Part shown: positions 14,615 to 23,962 of the stretch, piece by piece | Layout of the letters: each line of letters starts with the position of its first letter | Position numbering within the stretch: position 1 is the first letter of the stretch | Assembly: GCA_035623255.1 (NCBI GenBank) | Contig: DASPTU010000034.1 | Span: forward strand, 1-45,403 | Length of the DNA: 45,403 nucleotides | DNA from: JAFAGX01 sp035623255 | Lineage (GTDB): Bacteria > Acidobacteriota > Terriglobia > Terriglobales > Acidobacteriaceae | Direction: 5' to 3' | Translations under genes and position numbers: made by a program | Notes under the pieces: generated by a model | The model's input: the letters and a program-made list of their open reading frames with translations, nothing else | Told to the model about the DNA's origin: nothing | Databases searched by the model: none

Positions 14615-15343
14615 TTACACCAGGGAGAAACTCTCTCCCAAGTAAACTCGCCTTACCTCGGGATCATGGGCCAGCTGTTCGGGAGTCCCATGCCGGAAAA
14701 TGCGGCCTTCGTCAATTATGTAAGCCCGATCCGTTACCGACAGCGTTTCTCGAACGTTGTGGTCGGTTATCAGGATTCCAATCCCACCAGCTCGCATACC
14801 ACTAATAATCTTCTGCAAGTCGAGTACTGCGATTGGGTCGATTCCGGAAAACGGCTCGTCCAGCAAAATAAAGCTCGGGTTGATGCACAAGGCGCGGGCA
14901 ATCTCTACGCGCCTCCGTTCCCCTCCGGAAAGGGCATATCCGCGATTTTGGCGAATGTGCTCCAGACCCAGTTGGTCGACCAGTTTTTCCATGCGCTCCC
15001 GGCGTTCGTGCCATGAGATCGGCTGAGCTTCCAAGACTGCCAAAATATTCTCTTCCACAGTAAGCTTGCGAAAAACTGAAGCCTCCTGCGGAAGATAGCT
15101 GATACCGTACTGACGCGCCCTCAGATACATGGGCAAGTCAGTAATGTCTTCTTGGTCCACAACGACGCGCCCGGTATCGGGAGGGATCAGGCCAACAATT
15201 GTGTAGAAAGTTGTTGTCTTTCCGGCGCCGTTAGGTCCAAGTAAACCAACGACTTCACCCTGCTCAACGCGAAGGCTGACTCCATTTACAACCCGCCGAC
15301 CGCGGTATGATTTACCGATTTCGTCGGTGGCCAGCGTACGCAT
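14615..15343 (-). CDS. lptB: LPS export ABC transporter ATP-binding protein
   Basis: 242 residues. Walker A GPNGAGKT (36-43), the Q-loop in YLPQEASVFRKLTVEENI, signature LSGGERRRVEIARAL (from 138) and Walker B ILLDEPFSGIDP (about 159-170), with the switch His in ITDHNVRETL. The PQEASVFRKL stretch is specific to LptB rather than to branched-chain amino acid transporters. It powers LPS extraction by LptFG. Its ATG follows the stop of the LptC/LptA-like gene without a gap (TAA-ATG). Confidence 0.95.
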   Translation of the reverse strand: MRTLATDEIGKSYRGRRVVNGVSLRVEQGEVVGLLGPNGAGKTTTFYTIVGLIPPDTGRVVVDQEDITDLPMYLRARQYGISYLPQEASVFRKLTVEENILAVLEAQPISWHERRERMEKLVDQLGLEHIRQNRGYALSGGERRRVEIARALCINPSFILLDEPFSGIDPIAVLDLQKIISGMRAGGIGILITDHNVRETLSVTDRAYIIDEGRIFRHGTPEQLAHDPEVRRVYLGESFSLV

Positions 15344-17590
15344 TTATCGTGCCACTCGCGTTTGGGTGACGGTAGGAAACTTAGTATCGCCTTCTACGAG
15401 CACCCTAGCATCGCGTCTAAAGAAAGTCAACGAAACGCCGGTAATCTTGCCATGTTCGGCATCAAAAATGCTAGGAGGCCCGCCGGTCAACACGAATTTG
15501 TCGTCTGCGGCCGTGTACACCAACTGATTGCCCACTGCATGGCGTTCGGGCTGGGTGATGACGACCTGCCCTGATGCGACAATCTTGTCCAGTTTCCCGG
15601 TCGATGACGGCTGCCCCGTCGCCTCTCCACGCGGTTGCAGGTAAGCATCCATTTGCTTTGCCGTAATCGTCATATCTGAACCCTTCGCGGTGACGTTCTC
15701 ATCGAGATGTGCTCGCCGCTGACTATCCATATAGCTCAGGCGGGATGAAGTGAGTGTGACCGGAATCGCAGTTCCGTTCTTATCCGTCTGGATCAGAATT
15801 GTAGATACCGGAATGTCGGCTGTGCCGAGAGCCAACATGGCCCGTTGATCGCGGTCAAATTCGATGGAAGGCGCTTGGACCTTATTTGTGTCCTGCCAAA
15901 GCTGAGCATTTTCGCTATAAAGTGCGACTGCCGAGCTACCGTGAATCGACATCGTTCCTGCGGTGACATGAATCGGACTGGAAGACGCCAGCAACGCACC
16001 ATTGGGATGATCTTTGAGGTCGCTGTACGTAGTTTTCACGCTGCCTTCGGCAAAGGCGTCCCCGGTGGCGCGATTCATACGCATGGAATGCGCGGTTGTC
16101 GTCATCCCACCTTCAACTACACGTGGAGAACCCGAGAGCGTTAACACCTGGTCCGCAACGGTATATCGGGCGCGATCGCTCCAGGCTTTTCGATCACCGT
16201 CCACGTATGCGACACTTCCCTGCTGCACAATTGACTCGATCCCTTGCCTTGGTCGGAAACCTGCGTCGAGCGTCTCGCTAGTGCTGACGCGGTCTGGTTG
16301 GCCGGGAGTCTTGTTGACGATCCGCGCATCCGGAGCCCCGTGTAACGAGCTCAGCTGACCGGACTCATCGAATCGCGCTTCAAATTTCCCGGCTGTCACC
16401 AAGGTTTGTGGTCCCGGGCTGACCGTAATTGGAACAAATGCGATTTGGGCGACCCCCGAAGTTTCAGCAGTAGAGAGACGATTCCCGTTGGTTAAGATGA
16501 AATCGATGGCTGAAGCGGTGAACTCCAGATTCTGTGCGTTGCTTGACTGAGCTGTCGCCTTCTGTTGCTGAACAATTTTGACCGCGTTCTCTGCACGCAC
16601 TTTGGAAAGCTCGTTTTCCCGAGCAAACTTAAGCTCTACTCGGCCAGCATCCGCGTAAGCTGACTGGTCGCCGAAAACTTCAGCCTTGACGGCTCCCGAG
16701 AATATTGCGCTGCGCAACGTATTCTCCGGGGTCATCGCAAGCTCCAGCAGATCGGATCGAGTCCTCGCTCGCTGGGGTGCAGTAACTTCCATCAGTACAT
16801 TCCGCGAAGCCACGATACGATCCACGGTGTTGTCTGGCGTCAGAAAGATAGTGGCTTCGTCGGATTGGCAGCTTCGGGCGATCATTTCGAATTCCGGATG
16901 TTCGAGCACTACCTGATAGGGATCCTTGGTGATTACCGCTCGCTGCGCTGTCACAGTGGGTGCCCCGGGTCTGTTACTCAGAATTTTCACGTGGGATCGG
17001 AGGGTTAGCACGTTCGTGTTCGCGACGTAACTTACTCCCTCGCCCGACCCGTTGGCCTGAGGCAACTGGAACTCGACTTTCTGATCGGTGTAGGCATCTC
17101 CGGTTTTTTGGTTGAAGACCAAGCCGCTGGTGCGCAGATGTACACTATTTTTCAACTGCTTAGGTGGGGATTGATCAGGATTGAGAATACCCTCAGGGTT
17201 AGCCTCCAGATCGATCTGAACCTCGCCGTTTGCGGTGACGTCCCCCGATTGCTGGTTGTATTCAAAATCGGAGCCACGGATTCGGTCGTATCGTTCAGAA
17301 TCGCGTCCATAAACGGTAATTACAACGTCGTGTAACTCAACGCGGCCGCCCTGCTTGAACTGCACCGCCCTGCTGGCGTCGATCCTGAAGACGGTACGTC
17401 CCTGATCAGACTTGGAAATTGTAAAACCAGTCGCGCTCTGCTGGATTTCCACTCCAATCTTCTGGGGAACCTGCTTGAGGGCATTCTGCATCCCGCGACG
17501 GGCATAGAAAGCTATTCCGGCCACGGTTAGCACGGCAGCAATCGCCGCGCCGGCGAACCAACGCCGCAGATGGGAAATCCATATGGGCAT
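15344..17590 (-). CDS. LptC-LptA (OstA)-like LPS transport protein, long fused form
   Basis: 748 residues. An N-terminal membrane anchor (FAGAAIAAVLTVAGIAFYA) precedes a periplasmic region made of repeated OstA-type strands: FRIDASRAVQFKQGGRVELHDVVITVYG and SGDVTANGEVQIDL in the LptC-like part, later RASRNVLMEVTAPQ-like, SDRARYTVADQVLTLSGSPRVVEG, LDENVTAKGSDMTITAKQMDAYL, and the end KIVASGQVVITQPERHAVGNQLVYTAADDKFVLTGGPP. LptC alone is about 190 residues and LptA about 180, so this looks like LptC joined to several LptA-like jellyroll units, able to form part of the periplasmic LPS bridge in one chain. It abuts lptB. Confidence 0.8.
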   Translation of the reverse strand: MPIWISHLRRWFAGAAIAAVLTVAGIAFYARRGMQNALKQVPQKIGVEIQQSATGFTISKSDQGRTVFRIDASRAVQFKQGGRVELHDVVITVYGRDSERYDRIRGSDFEYNQQSGDVTANGEVQIDLEANPEGILNPDQSPPKQLKNSVHLRTSGLVFNQKTGDAYTDQKVEFQLPQANGSGEGVSYVANTNVLTLRSHVKILSNRPGAPTVTAQRAVITKDPYQVVLEHPEFEMIARSCQSDEATIFLTPDNTVDRIVASRNVLMEVTAPQRARTRSDLLELAMTPENTLRSAIFSGAVKAEVFGDQSAYADAGRVELKFARENELSKVRAENAVKIVQQQKATAQSSNAQNLEFTASAIDFILTNGNRLSTAETSGVAQIAFVPITVSPGPQTLVTAGKFEARFDESGQLSSLHGAPDARIVNKTPGQPDRVSTSETLDAGFRPRQGIESIVQQGSVAYVDGDRKAWSDRARYTVADQVLTLSGSPRVVEGGMTTTAHSMRMNRATGDAFAEGSVKTTYSDLKDHPNGALLASSSPIHVTAGTMSIHGSSAVALYSENAQLWQDTNKVQAPSIEFDRDQRAMLALGTADIPVSTILIQTDKNGTAIPVTLTSSRLSYMDSQRRAHLDENVTAKGSDMTITAKQMDAYLQPRGEATGQPSSTGKLDKIVASGQVVITQPERHAVGNQLVYTAADDKFVLTGGPPSIFDAEHGKITGVSLTFFRRDARVLVEGDTKFPTVTQTRVAR

Positions 17591-17650
17591 CTGAAAACAG
17601 TCTAATTCAGATGGGTGGCTTGAGACTGAAATCAGTCATTCCTGCCAATT

Positions 17651-19528
17651 TTACCGCGACCCTGCTCGAGCAGAGTTTTGCTGGGTCTCCCAACCCCTGA
17701 AGTCGCGAAGTGATAATTCGAGGCCGCCGAACTCGGAATGATCGTTGTAGCCGAGTGAAAAGGCGATATCCATGGTGTCACCGGGCAGTAACTGTGCAAG
17801 TTGCACTCGCTCCGCCATGTGCCACCCCATGGCGTTAAACACAATTGACCTTCGCCAATTCTCAGTGCGGCGCCGAGGAGTTGCCGATGAATCAGGATGA
17901 CAGCGAGGAGTCACCAGAACGGCCTTCTCGGTGAGTTCGTCAGCTGATTCTTCCCCGCAGCCCAGCTTCAACTTGACATGCTTGTCCTTGATGATTCGCG
18001 GAGGGGATGCGAGGCGGACATTGGCGACCACAAAGGCGGGTTCGGGATTGCCTACGCCGAAAGGTTCGAGTTTCCGCATAAGCTGAAACAGTTCGGGCGT
18101 CAGTCGACCAAACGGCAGTTCAGCATCCACTTCCAGCGTGGGCTCGAAATCAGCGGGCGTCAAACAGGCTCGTGCGTACTGATCCAGGTGGGCGCGCAGT
18201 TCTGGAATCCGCGGCGTCGGCATCGAGAAACCCACGGCATGCGCATGGCCACCGTACCGCGTGAACAGATGTCCGCACGATTCCAGCGCATTGAGCAAGT
18301 GAAAGGGTTTGATCGAGCGGCCGGAGCCATAGGCTTCGTCCCCATCGCACGAAATCACGATCGTGGGGCGGCCATAGCGCTCTACAACGCGCGTAGCCGT
18401 AATTCCAATCACCCCGCGGTGCCATCCCTCGCCATCGATCACCACACAAAACGCATTGCGCAAAGCAGGATCACTCTCGAATCGGGCATCAATCGCCTGC
18501 AGAATCCTCCGTTCTTCCTCCTGGCGGTCAGTATTGAGCTTGTCCAGCTTGCAAGCAATCTCACGGGCGCGGGTTGCATCTTTGAGGCTGAAGAGTTCGA
18601 TAACATCTGCCGCGATATCCATTCGCCCAGCGGCATTGATCCGCGGTGCAATGCGAAATGCGACTTCGCCGGAGGTCAGTGGACGCCCGCTTACCTGGGC
18701 AATCTCAAGCAGGGCTTTGAGACCGGGATTTACTGCGTTCCGCAACGCCTCCAGACCCAGCTTGGCGAAAATCCGATTCTCGCCAGTGAGGGGTACTGCG
18801 TCTGCAATTGTGGCAATGGCTGCAACTTTGGCAAAGGACTTGAGTAAGGCAGCCTGATCACGGGTGGTGAGCCTCCGCTCCATCAGGGCTTGGGCCAGCT
18901 TAAACGCCACCCCCGCCCCGCAGAGCGCCTTACTTGGATAGCAGCATCCTGCCTGGTTCGGATTCAGCACGGCCAAGGCGGGCGGCGTACCATCCTGGCC
19001 AGGAAGGTGGTGGTCGGTGACAATCAAGTCGATGCCCAGCCGGCGGGCCGTCTCAGCGGCAGCGAAGGCGCGAATACCCGCATCCACGCTGATGACAAGG
19101 CGAATACCCGCCCCGGCCGCTCGCTCAATTACGTCGCCGCGAAGATCGTACCCTTCTTTAATACGGTGAGGGACGTGAAAGTCGGGAGCGCCTCCACAAA
19201 GCTCGATCGCAGTCTTCAGGATTACGATCGCGGTGGTGCCATCGACATCGTAATCGCCGTAGATAAGAATGCCTTCGTTCCGTTCGATGGCAGCCTCGAT
19301 ACGATCAAGAGCCACTTTCATGCCGGACATTAGATATGGTGAGTGAAGGTGGGTAAGTGATGGATTGAGAAAATGCTCGGCAGCCTCGGGGTCGGTGATT
19401 CCTCGAACAACCAGCAATCGAGCAATGATCGTGGAGAAGCCCCGGTTCTTCAGCAGGGGATCAGGGGGCAGTTGCTCGGCGAGGCACGCCACCTGCTCCG
19501 GCTTCGCGCTCTTGAAAATCCAATTCAT
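17651..19528 (-). CDS. recJ: single-stranded-DNA-specific 5'-3' exonuclease RecJ
   Basis: 625 residues. DHH-phosphoesterase motifs: DYDVDGTTA (92-100), DHHLPGQD (172-179), and the DHHA1 part with RINAAGRMD and GSGRSIKPFHLL. RecJ degrades single strands in RecF-type recombination and mismatch repair using Mn or Mg. Near the C-terminal OB domain, residues about 525-561 (17846-17956) are an in-frame stretch of odd composition (VTPRCHPDSSATPRRR) between LKLGC and IVFNAMGWHMAERV, which normally adjoin. It may be a short repeat that inserted without breaking the frame. A short gap separates it from the lpt genes, in the same direction. Confidence 0.93.
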   Translation of the reverse strand: MNWIFKSAKPEQVACLAEQLPPDPLLKNRGFSTIIARLLVVRGITDPEAAEHFLNPSLTHLHSPYLMSGMKVALDRIEAAIERNEGILIYGDYDVDGTTAIVILKTAIELCGGAPDFHVPHRIKEGYDLRGDVIERAAGAGIRLVISVDAGIRAFAAAETARRLGIDLIVTDHHLPGQDGTPPALAVLNPNQAGCCYPSKALCGAGVAFKLAQALMERRLTTRDQAALLKSFAKVAAIATIADAVPLTGENRIFAKLGLEALRNAVNPGLKALLEIAQVSGRPLTSGEVAFRIAPRINAAGRMDIAADVIELFSLKDATRAREIACKLDKLNTDRQEEERRILQAIDARFESDPALRNAFCVVIDGEGWHRGVIGITATRVVERYGRPTIVISCDGDEAYGSGRSIKPFHLLNALESCGHLFTRYGGHAHAVGFSMPTPRIPELRAHLDQYARACLTPADFEPTLEVDAELPFGRLTPELFQLMRKLEPFGVGNPEPAFVVANVRLASPPRIIKDKHVKLKLGCGEESADELTEKAVLVTPRCHPDSSATPRRRTENWRRSIVFNAMGWHMAERVQLAQLLPGDTMDIAFSLGYNDHSEFGGLELSLRDFRGWETQQNSARAGSR

Positions 19529-19585
19529 TGCCGATAATGGATGAATTTAGATTGAAATCACAAGGGAACCCGGGGCCACGAAACA

Positions 19586-20062
19586 TTATGGCTCGTCGCC
19601 CTGGTCGGGTTCATCGATAGGAAGGCCGGCAAAATCTTCCGCCATCTCCAAAATGTTCTGATATCGCTCGTACCACGGAGTGCAAGCCTCGTAGATCATC
19701 ATCACCCCCTGATGCGCGAAACCGAGCTGCACAAATCCGGTTTTGCCAACGTACATTCTCAACCAGCGGGCATCTTCCAGTTCTTCGTCACCGCTGAATT
19801 CAGCGCTGCTGATGTGTTGGATCAATTCATCCAATTCGCCGCGCTCCAGTCGCCACGAATCCATGGTCAGGAAAGGTGCCCCGGCGGCTTTGGCAAGCTC
19901 CACAAAATCCTTCCAGCCCTCGGGGTTATCCTGCGACTTCCAGGTGACGCTCTGCACCTCGTCGTATTCGACGAGGCCGGGAAAGCGACGCATGCCGTGT
20001 CCTTCTATAAACGCGACCATGTCGTCTTTAAGAACCGAGAGATCGTCGGAAAGTGCAGGCAT
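19586..20062 (-). CDS. hypothetical acidic protein, 158 residues
   Basis: No family recognised with confidence. It is soluble and acidic, with a helical N-terminus (SDDLSVLKDDMVAFIEGHGM), a middle WKSQDNPEGWKDFVELAKAAGAPFLTMDSW, and a C-terminal FVQLGFAHQGVMMIYEACTPWYERYQNI. The tail is rich in Asp, Glu and Pro. The central part loosely resembles small RraB-like regulators, but this is a guess. It sits upstream of recJ in the same direction, about 60 bases apart, and could be transcribed with it. Confidence 0.55.
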   Translation of the reverse strand: MPALSDDLSVLKDDMVAFIEGHGMRRFPGLVEYDEVQSVTWKSQDNPEGWKDFVELAKAAGAPFLTMDSWRLERGELDELIQHISSAEFSGDEELEDARWLRMYVGKTGFVQLGFAHQGVMMIYEACTPWYERYQNILEMAEDFAGLPIDEPDQGDEP

Positions 20063-20249
20063 AAGAGTTTATTGGGTATTTCAGCATTGTATGCCCGACG
20101 AAGGGCAGGTGTCAGGTACGAGAACGTACTATTCAGCCCTGAAGCGCTCAACCTGGATTCACTTTGTGCGAAACCCGCGTCGGCTCCGGTGAGCGCCCAA
20201 TGTTCCTATGCTAAACTAACTGTTTCACCAACAACATCCGATCCGCATC

Positions 20250-20528
20250 ATGTTGCTCTCGAAAGAATATGTGAGCTACCTGGCTCGCGAAGTCACGAAA
20301 AAGCTCATAGCTGGCGAGTTCATTGAGACCCAAGCTGTTCCTGCGGTCAACGAGAAGGTTCATGCTGCCATGCTGGAGGAGCTTTCGCTGGAAGACCGCA
20401 TCAATGACGAGGTGCGGGTTATCCTCGAAGCCTACTCCGAAGAAATGCGTAAAACCGGCGCCAACTATCAGGAAATGTTCCGGAAGGTGAAAAACGAACT
20501 CGTGCGGAAATACAAGGCGGTGCTGTGA
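20250..20528 (+). CDS. DUF507 family protein, first of a tandem pair
   Basis: 92 residues, nearly all helical: LLSKEYVSYLAREVTKKLIAGEFIE, then EELSLEDRINDEVRVILEAYSEEM and a basic end KVKNELVRKYKAVL. It fits the DUF507 family of small, uncharacterised proteins from Acidobacteriota, Deltaproteobacteria and relatives. It overlaps the next DUF507 gene in GTGA, so the two are translationally coupled and may form a heterodimer. Confidence 0.8.
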   Translation: MLLSKEYVSYLAREVTKKLIAGEFIETQAVPAVNEKVHAAMLEELSLEDRINDEVRVILEAYSEEMRKTGANYQEMFRKVKNELVRKYKAVL

Positions 20529-20800
20529 GACTAAACCGTGACAAAGCCAATAAAGTGGCACATGTAGTCACTGACGCACTTGCGGAGATGCCCGAAGTCG
20601 AATTTATCGAAGATCGAAATACCATTCGCCTTGAGGTGCGTAAAATCCTCGAAGAACTGCTAAATCGGGAAGAAAAGATCGATCAGGCGGCTCGACAGAA
20701 AATTGAAAGCCAGAAGCGTACCATTCTGGAGGGCAGTCAGGAATGGGACATTCTTTATCGTAAATACTACGGCGAAGAGGTCAAAAAGCTAGGCGTATAA
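20525..20800 (+). CDS. DUF507 family protein, second of a tandem pair
   Basis: 91 residues from GTG 20525, overlapping the previous stop. Helical throughout with the family landmarks RLNRDKANKVAHVVTDAL, EVRKILEELLNREEKIDQ and the end GSQEWDILYRKYYGEEVKKLG. The W-D-x-L-Y-x-K-Y-Y tail is characteristic of DUF507 and is missing from the first copy. This suggests the two copies have diverged into distinct partners. Function unknown. Confidence 0.85.
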   Translation: MRLNRDKANKVAHVVTDALAEMPEVEFIEDRNTIRLEVRKILEELLNREEKIDQAARQKIESQKRTILEGSQEWDILYRKYYGEEVKKLGV

Positions 20801-20849
20801 GCAACGTTGCGAGTTTTCTCTGAGGTTCTTCGTTTCAAATGTGTGAATT

Positions 20850-22235
20850 TTGAGCAACTTGTCTATCTCTCCTTCCGCCACAAATCACGAGATACCGGGT
20901 CAGACGCCACCAGGTTCAGGAGATTTGCAACAAACCTTTAGACCCAGTGGAACGATCGACCTGCGTCGTTGGTGGAGCGACGCTCGCACGTCGTTTCTGT
21001 GGATCGTGCTCTTCGCCCTCATTCTGCGGATCGGCTATATCGTCGTCGCACATACTTACCGGTTCAAACCCGACAACGATAACTTCGGTTTCGGCTTCGA
21101 AATGGGACGCATTGGGCGCTCGCTCGCTCTCGGCGAGGGTTTCGGTAACCCATTTGACGGAATCACCGGGCCGACTGCCTGGGAACCGCCGCTCTACCCT
21201 TTTCTTGTGGCCGGGGTCTTCAAATTTTTCGGGATCTACACGCCTGTCTCGGCCTTCGTACTGCTGAGCGTCAACGGATTTTTCTCAGCACTTACTTGCA
21301 TTCCGATATTTCTAATTGCGAGACGATGTTTCACGGAGCAAGTTGCGGTGTGGAGTGCGTGGGCCTGGGCACTGCTTCCCCCCATCATCTTCTGGAGTAC
21401 CCGCTACGTATGGGAGACAAGCCTCGCTGCGTTGCTGTTAGCTCTGATCTTTTGGTTGACTCTTTTGTTGGAAGAGCAGAACGGGCTGAAAGGCTGGGTT
21501 TGTTTCGGACTACTCTGGGGCGTTAGCGCGCTGGTCAACACCAGCCTGCTCTCATTCCTACCAGCCTCGGCGTTATGGGTCTGGTATCGGCGCGCGAAGC
21601 GCGGGCAATCGTCTGTCACCAATATGCTGGTTGTAACCTTTGTTTTCGCCTTATGTCTCACGCCCTGGGTGGCTCGAAACTATCACGTCTTTGGTAAGTT
21701 CATTTTCATCCGATCCGACTTTGGTGCAGAGCTGCGGCTTGGAAACGGACCAGGAGCAAACGGCAGCTGGATGGATTACCTGCATCCAACGAAAAACATC
21801 CAGCAGCTGCATTCGTACGGAGAAATGGGCGAGATTGCTTATGTGACTGAACGTACACGGGAGGCCATCACTTTCATCCGCGAGGATTACGGGCGTTTCG
21901 CCGGTCTTTGCTTAAAGCGATTCCTTTATTTCTGGGCAGGAGTTCCACGAGAAGATTTACTCCGTACGTTGCTAGCGAATTCGCTATATGTCGGCTCCTC
22001 ATTCCTGGCAATTTGGGGTCTGGCGCGGGCGTTGCGAAAACATCGGCCAGGAGCGTGGCTGTTTCTCTGGTTGATGTTGCTCTACCCCTTGCCTTACTAC
22101 ATCACATTTGTCCTGCCGCGATATCGCCACCCTATCGAACCCGAGCTAGTAATCTTGATCATGTACGGGATTTCGGCCGCGTTCCGCCGGACGCACGACC
22201 CGCGGATGGAGCTTGCTCATGGAACGGTTTCATAA
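20850..22235 (+). CDS. multi-pass membrane glycosyltransferase (GT39/ArnT-PMT-like)
   Basis: 461 residues with about ten hydrophobic segments. Landmarks: an early membrane-proximal acidic stretch (HTYRFKPDNDNFGFGFEMGRIGRSLALGEGF), then WEPPLYPFLVAGVFKFFG, and WSTRYVWETSLAALLLALIFW. This matches lipid-phosphate-sugar dependent glycosyltransferases of the GT-C class that add sugars on the outer face of the inner membrane. The start is a TTG at 20850 without a clear ribosome binding site, so the true N-terminus is uncertain. It is followed after 18 bases by a second GT-C gene. Confidence 0.75.
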   Translation: MSNLSISPSATNHEIPGQTPPGSGDLQQTFRPSGTIDLRRWWSDARTSFLWIVLFALILRIGYIVVAHTYRFKPDNDNFGFGFEMGRIGRSLALGEGFGNPFDGITGPTAWEPPLYPFLVAGVFKFFGIYTPVSAFVLLSVNGFFSALTCIPIFLIARRCFTEQVAVWSAWAWALLPPIIFWSTRYVWETSLAALLLALIFWLTLLLEEQNGLKGWVCFGLLWGVSALVNTSLLSFLPASALWVWYRRAKRGQSSVTNMLVVTFVFALCLTPWVARNYHVFGKFIFIRSDFGAELRLGNGPGANGSWMDYLHPTKNIQQLHSYGEMGEIAYVTERTREAITFIREDYGRFAGLCLKRFLYFWAGVPREDLLRTLLANSLYVGSSFLAIWGLARALRKHRPGAWLFLWLMLLYPLPYYITFVLPRYRHPIEPELVILIMYGISAAFRRTHDPRMELAHGTVS

Positions 22236-22253
22236 ACCCCCAGACATTCCCAA

Positions 22254-23933
22254 ATGAACCAGCCGCAACAGGCGTTTGAGAAGTTCGCACCGGCGAAATC
22301 TTCGTCGGTTGGTTCGTGGGAGCGGTGGACGCGTGAGCATACCGACGTAATGGCCCTTGCGGTCATTGCTTTCGGTTGCCTGCTGCGAATCCGAGAAGCA
22401 TGGGGAACCTTCCTGAATCCAGACGAGGCGGTACACTTTTTCATCGCCGATCGCTCATCACTGGATGCGGTCTACAACGCAAGCCTGACCCAGGCACATC
22501 CTCCGCTGCTGTTCTTCGTGCTCTACGCGTTGCGCCCCTTCGGCAATTCGGAGTTGGTGCTTCGCCTGCCATCGATTCTCGCGGGCACGGTGTTCTGCTG
22601 GGTGCTCTTTAGATGGCTGGTGCGCACTCTGGGGCCTGCGGTTGCATTGGTCGGGGTGATTTTTGCGGCGTTACTTCCAACCATGATCAGCGTCACCGCC
22701 CAGGCGCGCCAATATGGACTGTTGCTTCTTTTTCTTATTAGCGGAGCTTGCTTCTTGGAATCTGCGCTGACCGACGATTCACCGGCGCTAATGCTGGCTT
22801 CAGCGATATCTCTCTGGCTTGCGATGCTCTCCCATTACTCCGCATTTCTCTTCATCGCCGCACTTGGTGTATATGCGCTTCTGCGATTCAAGGGCAGTGA
22901 ATTTTCAGCGCGAACAATCATTGCCTGGACAGTCAACCAGATTCTGACACTAACGCTTGCGATCTTTCTTTATCTCACGCACATCTCGAAAATCAGGGGC
23001 ACCGCGATGGCGGAGCAGGCCTTCGATATCTGGCTGCGCCGGTCCTATTTTCATCGTGGACAGGAAAACCCATTAACCTTCCTGGTCACTCGGAGCTTCA
23101 GCGTCTTTCAGTATATTGCTGGGCAACTCGTCATTGGCGACATCCTCGCGGTGCTGTTTCTATTAGGAGTGGCCTTACTTCTTCGCGGGAAGGTGCAGTC
23201 TCTGGGAGTGCGGCGTCTCCCGTTCGGATCCTTTCTGATTGTTCCGTTTATTCTGAATTTCACTGCTGCGCTGGTGGATGTGTATCCGTTTGGAGGCACG
23301 CGTCACTGTGTTTATCTCAGCATTGTCGCAATCGCTGGGATCGCCGCGTGTGTCGTGACCGTGACACGGCAGAGTGCGTTGCGTGCAGTTGCAATCGCCC
23401 TGAGTATTTTCGCGCTTTGTTTCGCCCTGCATTCCACTCAGCATCCTTTTATCGCCCGGGCGGATCAACAACGCTCTCATGTTTATCAGGCCGCAGACTT
23501 TATCCGCGAGCAGATTCCTGTGGCGGATCCTATCCTGGTGGACTACGAAAGCGGCATCGAGCTTGGCCACTATGGATGTGAGCAAAGAACAACAACTTAT
23601 GACGCCTCAATTCCGGGGTTTCTCGTTTTTCACTGTAGTGGTCATCGCTTCATCTCTACAGTTCCGGAGGTTTGGGCGTTTACCCCTGCATCGTTCCAGA
23701 AAGAATGGACTGTCCTTATCGCGCGTGGATACTTGAAGCCTGGGGACACGGTCTGCGTAGCCCAGGCTGGATGGGTGGTCAATCTGGATGAGGGACTAAG
23801 AGAGAAATTTCCCGGACTGGCAGGTCTGAAGACGCAAATGTTCGGAAACAACATTCGCTTCTTCAGACTGCAGGTGGGAGATCACTCAGCAAGCGCCAAA
23901 CCTTCCGACTTAGTAATCCCTCAACTTCCTTGA
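22254..23933 (+). CDS. multi-pass membrane glycosyltransferase (GT39 family)
   Basis: 559 residues. The GT-C N-terminal loop is clear: FLNPDEAVHFFIADRSSL holds the catalytic-type acidic pair, and ASLTQAHPPLLFFVLYALRPFG the HPP motif, with multiple membrane helices after. The C-terminal 150 residues form a soluble domain with DPILVDYESGIELGHYGC. It probably glycosylates a lipid or cell-envelope target outside the cytoplasm. It is likely co-transcribed with the preceding GT-C gene; the two differ in sequence and so probably act on different acceptors. It converges on the dehydrogenase at 23963. Confidence 0.8.
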   Translation: MNQPQQAFEKFAPAKSSSVGSWERWTREHTDVMALAVIAFGCLLRIREAWGTFLNPDEAVHFFIADRSSLDAVYNASLTQAHPPLLFFVLYALRPFGNSELVLRLPSILAGTVFCWVLFRWLVRTLGPAVALVGVIFAALLPTMISVTAQARQYGLLLLFLISGACFLESALTDDSPALMLASAISLWLAMLSHYSAFLFIAALGVYALLRFKGSEFSARTIIAWTVNQILTLTLAIFLYLTHISKIRGTAMAEQAFDIWLRRSYFHRGQENPLTFLVTRSFSVFQYIAGQLVIGDILAVLFLLGVALLLRGKVQSLGVRRLPFGSFLIVPFILNFTAALVDVYPFGGTRHCVYLSIVAIAGIAACVVTVTRQSALRAVAIALSIFALCFALHSTQHPFIARADQQRSHVYQAADFIREQIPVADPILVDYESGIELGHYGCEQRTTTYDASIPGFLVFHCSGHRFISTVPEVWAFTPASFQKEWTVLIARGYLKPGDTVCVAQAGWVVNLDEGLREKFPGLAGLKTQMFGNNIRFFRLQVGDHSASAKPSDLVIPQLP

Positions 23934-23962
23934 CAAGCACGAGCTCTGGCACCTTCCCGGGG

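Noticed and set aside
20113..20126. gtac-gagaac-gtac short inverted repeat
   Set aside because: Four-base arms are expected by chance and no promoter is nearby.
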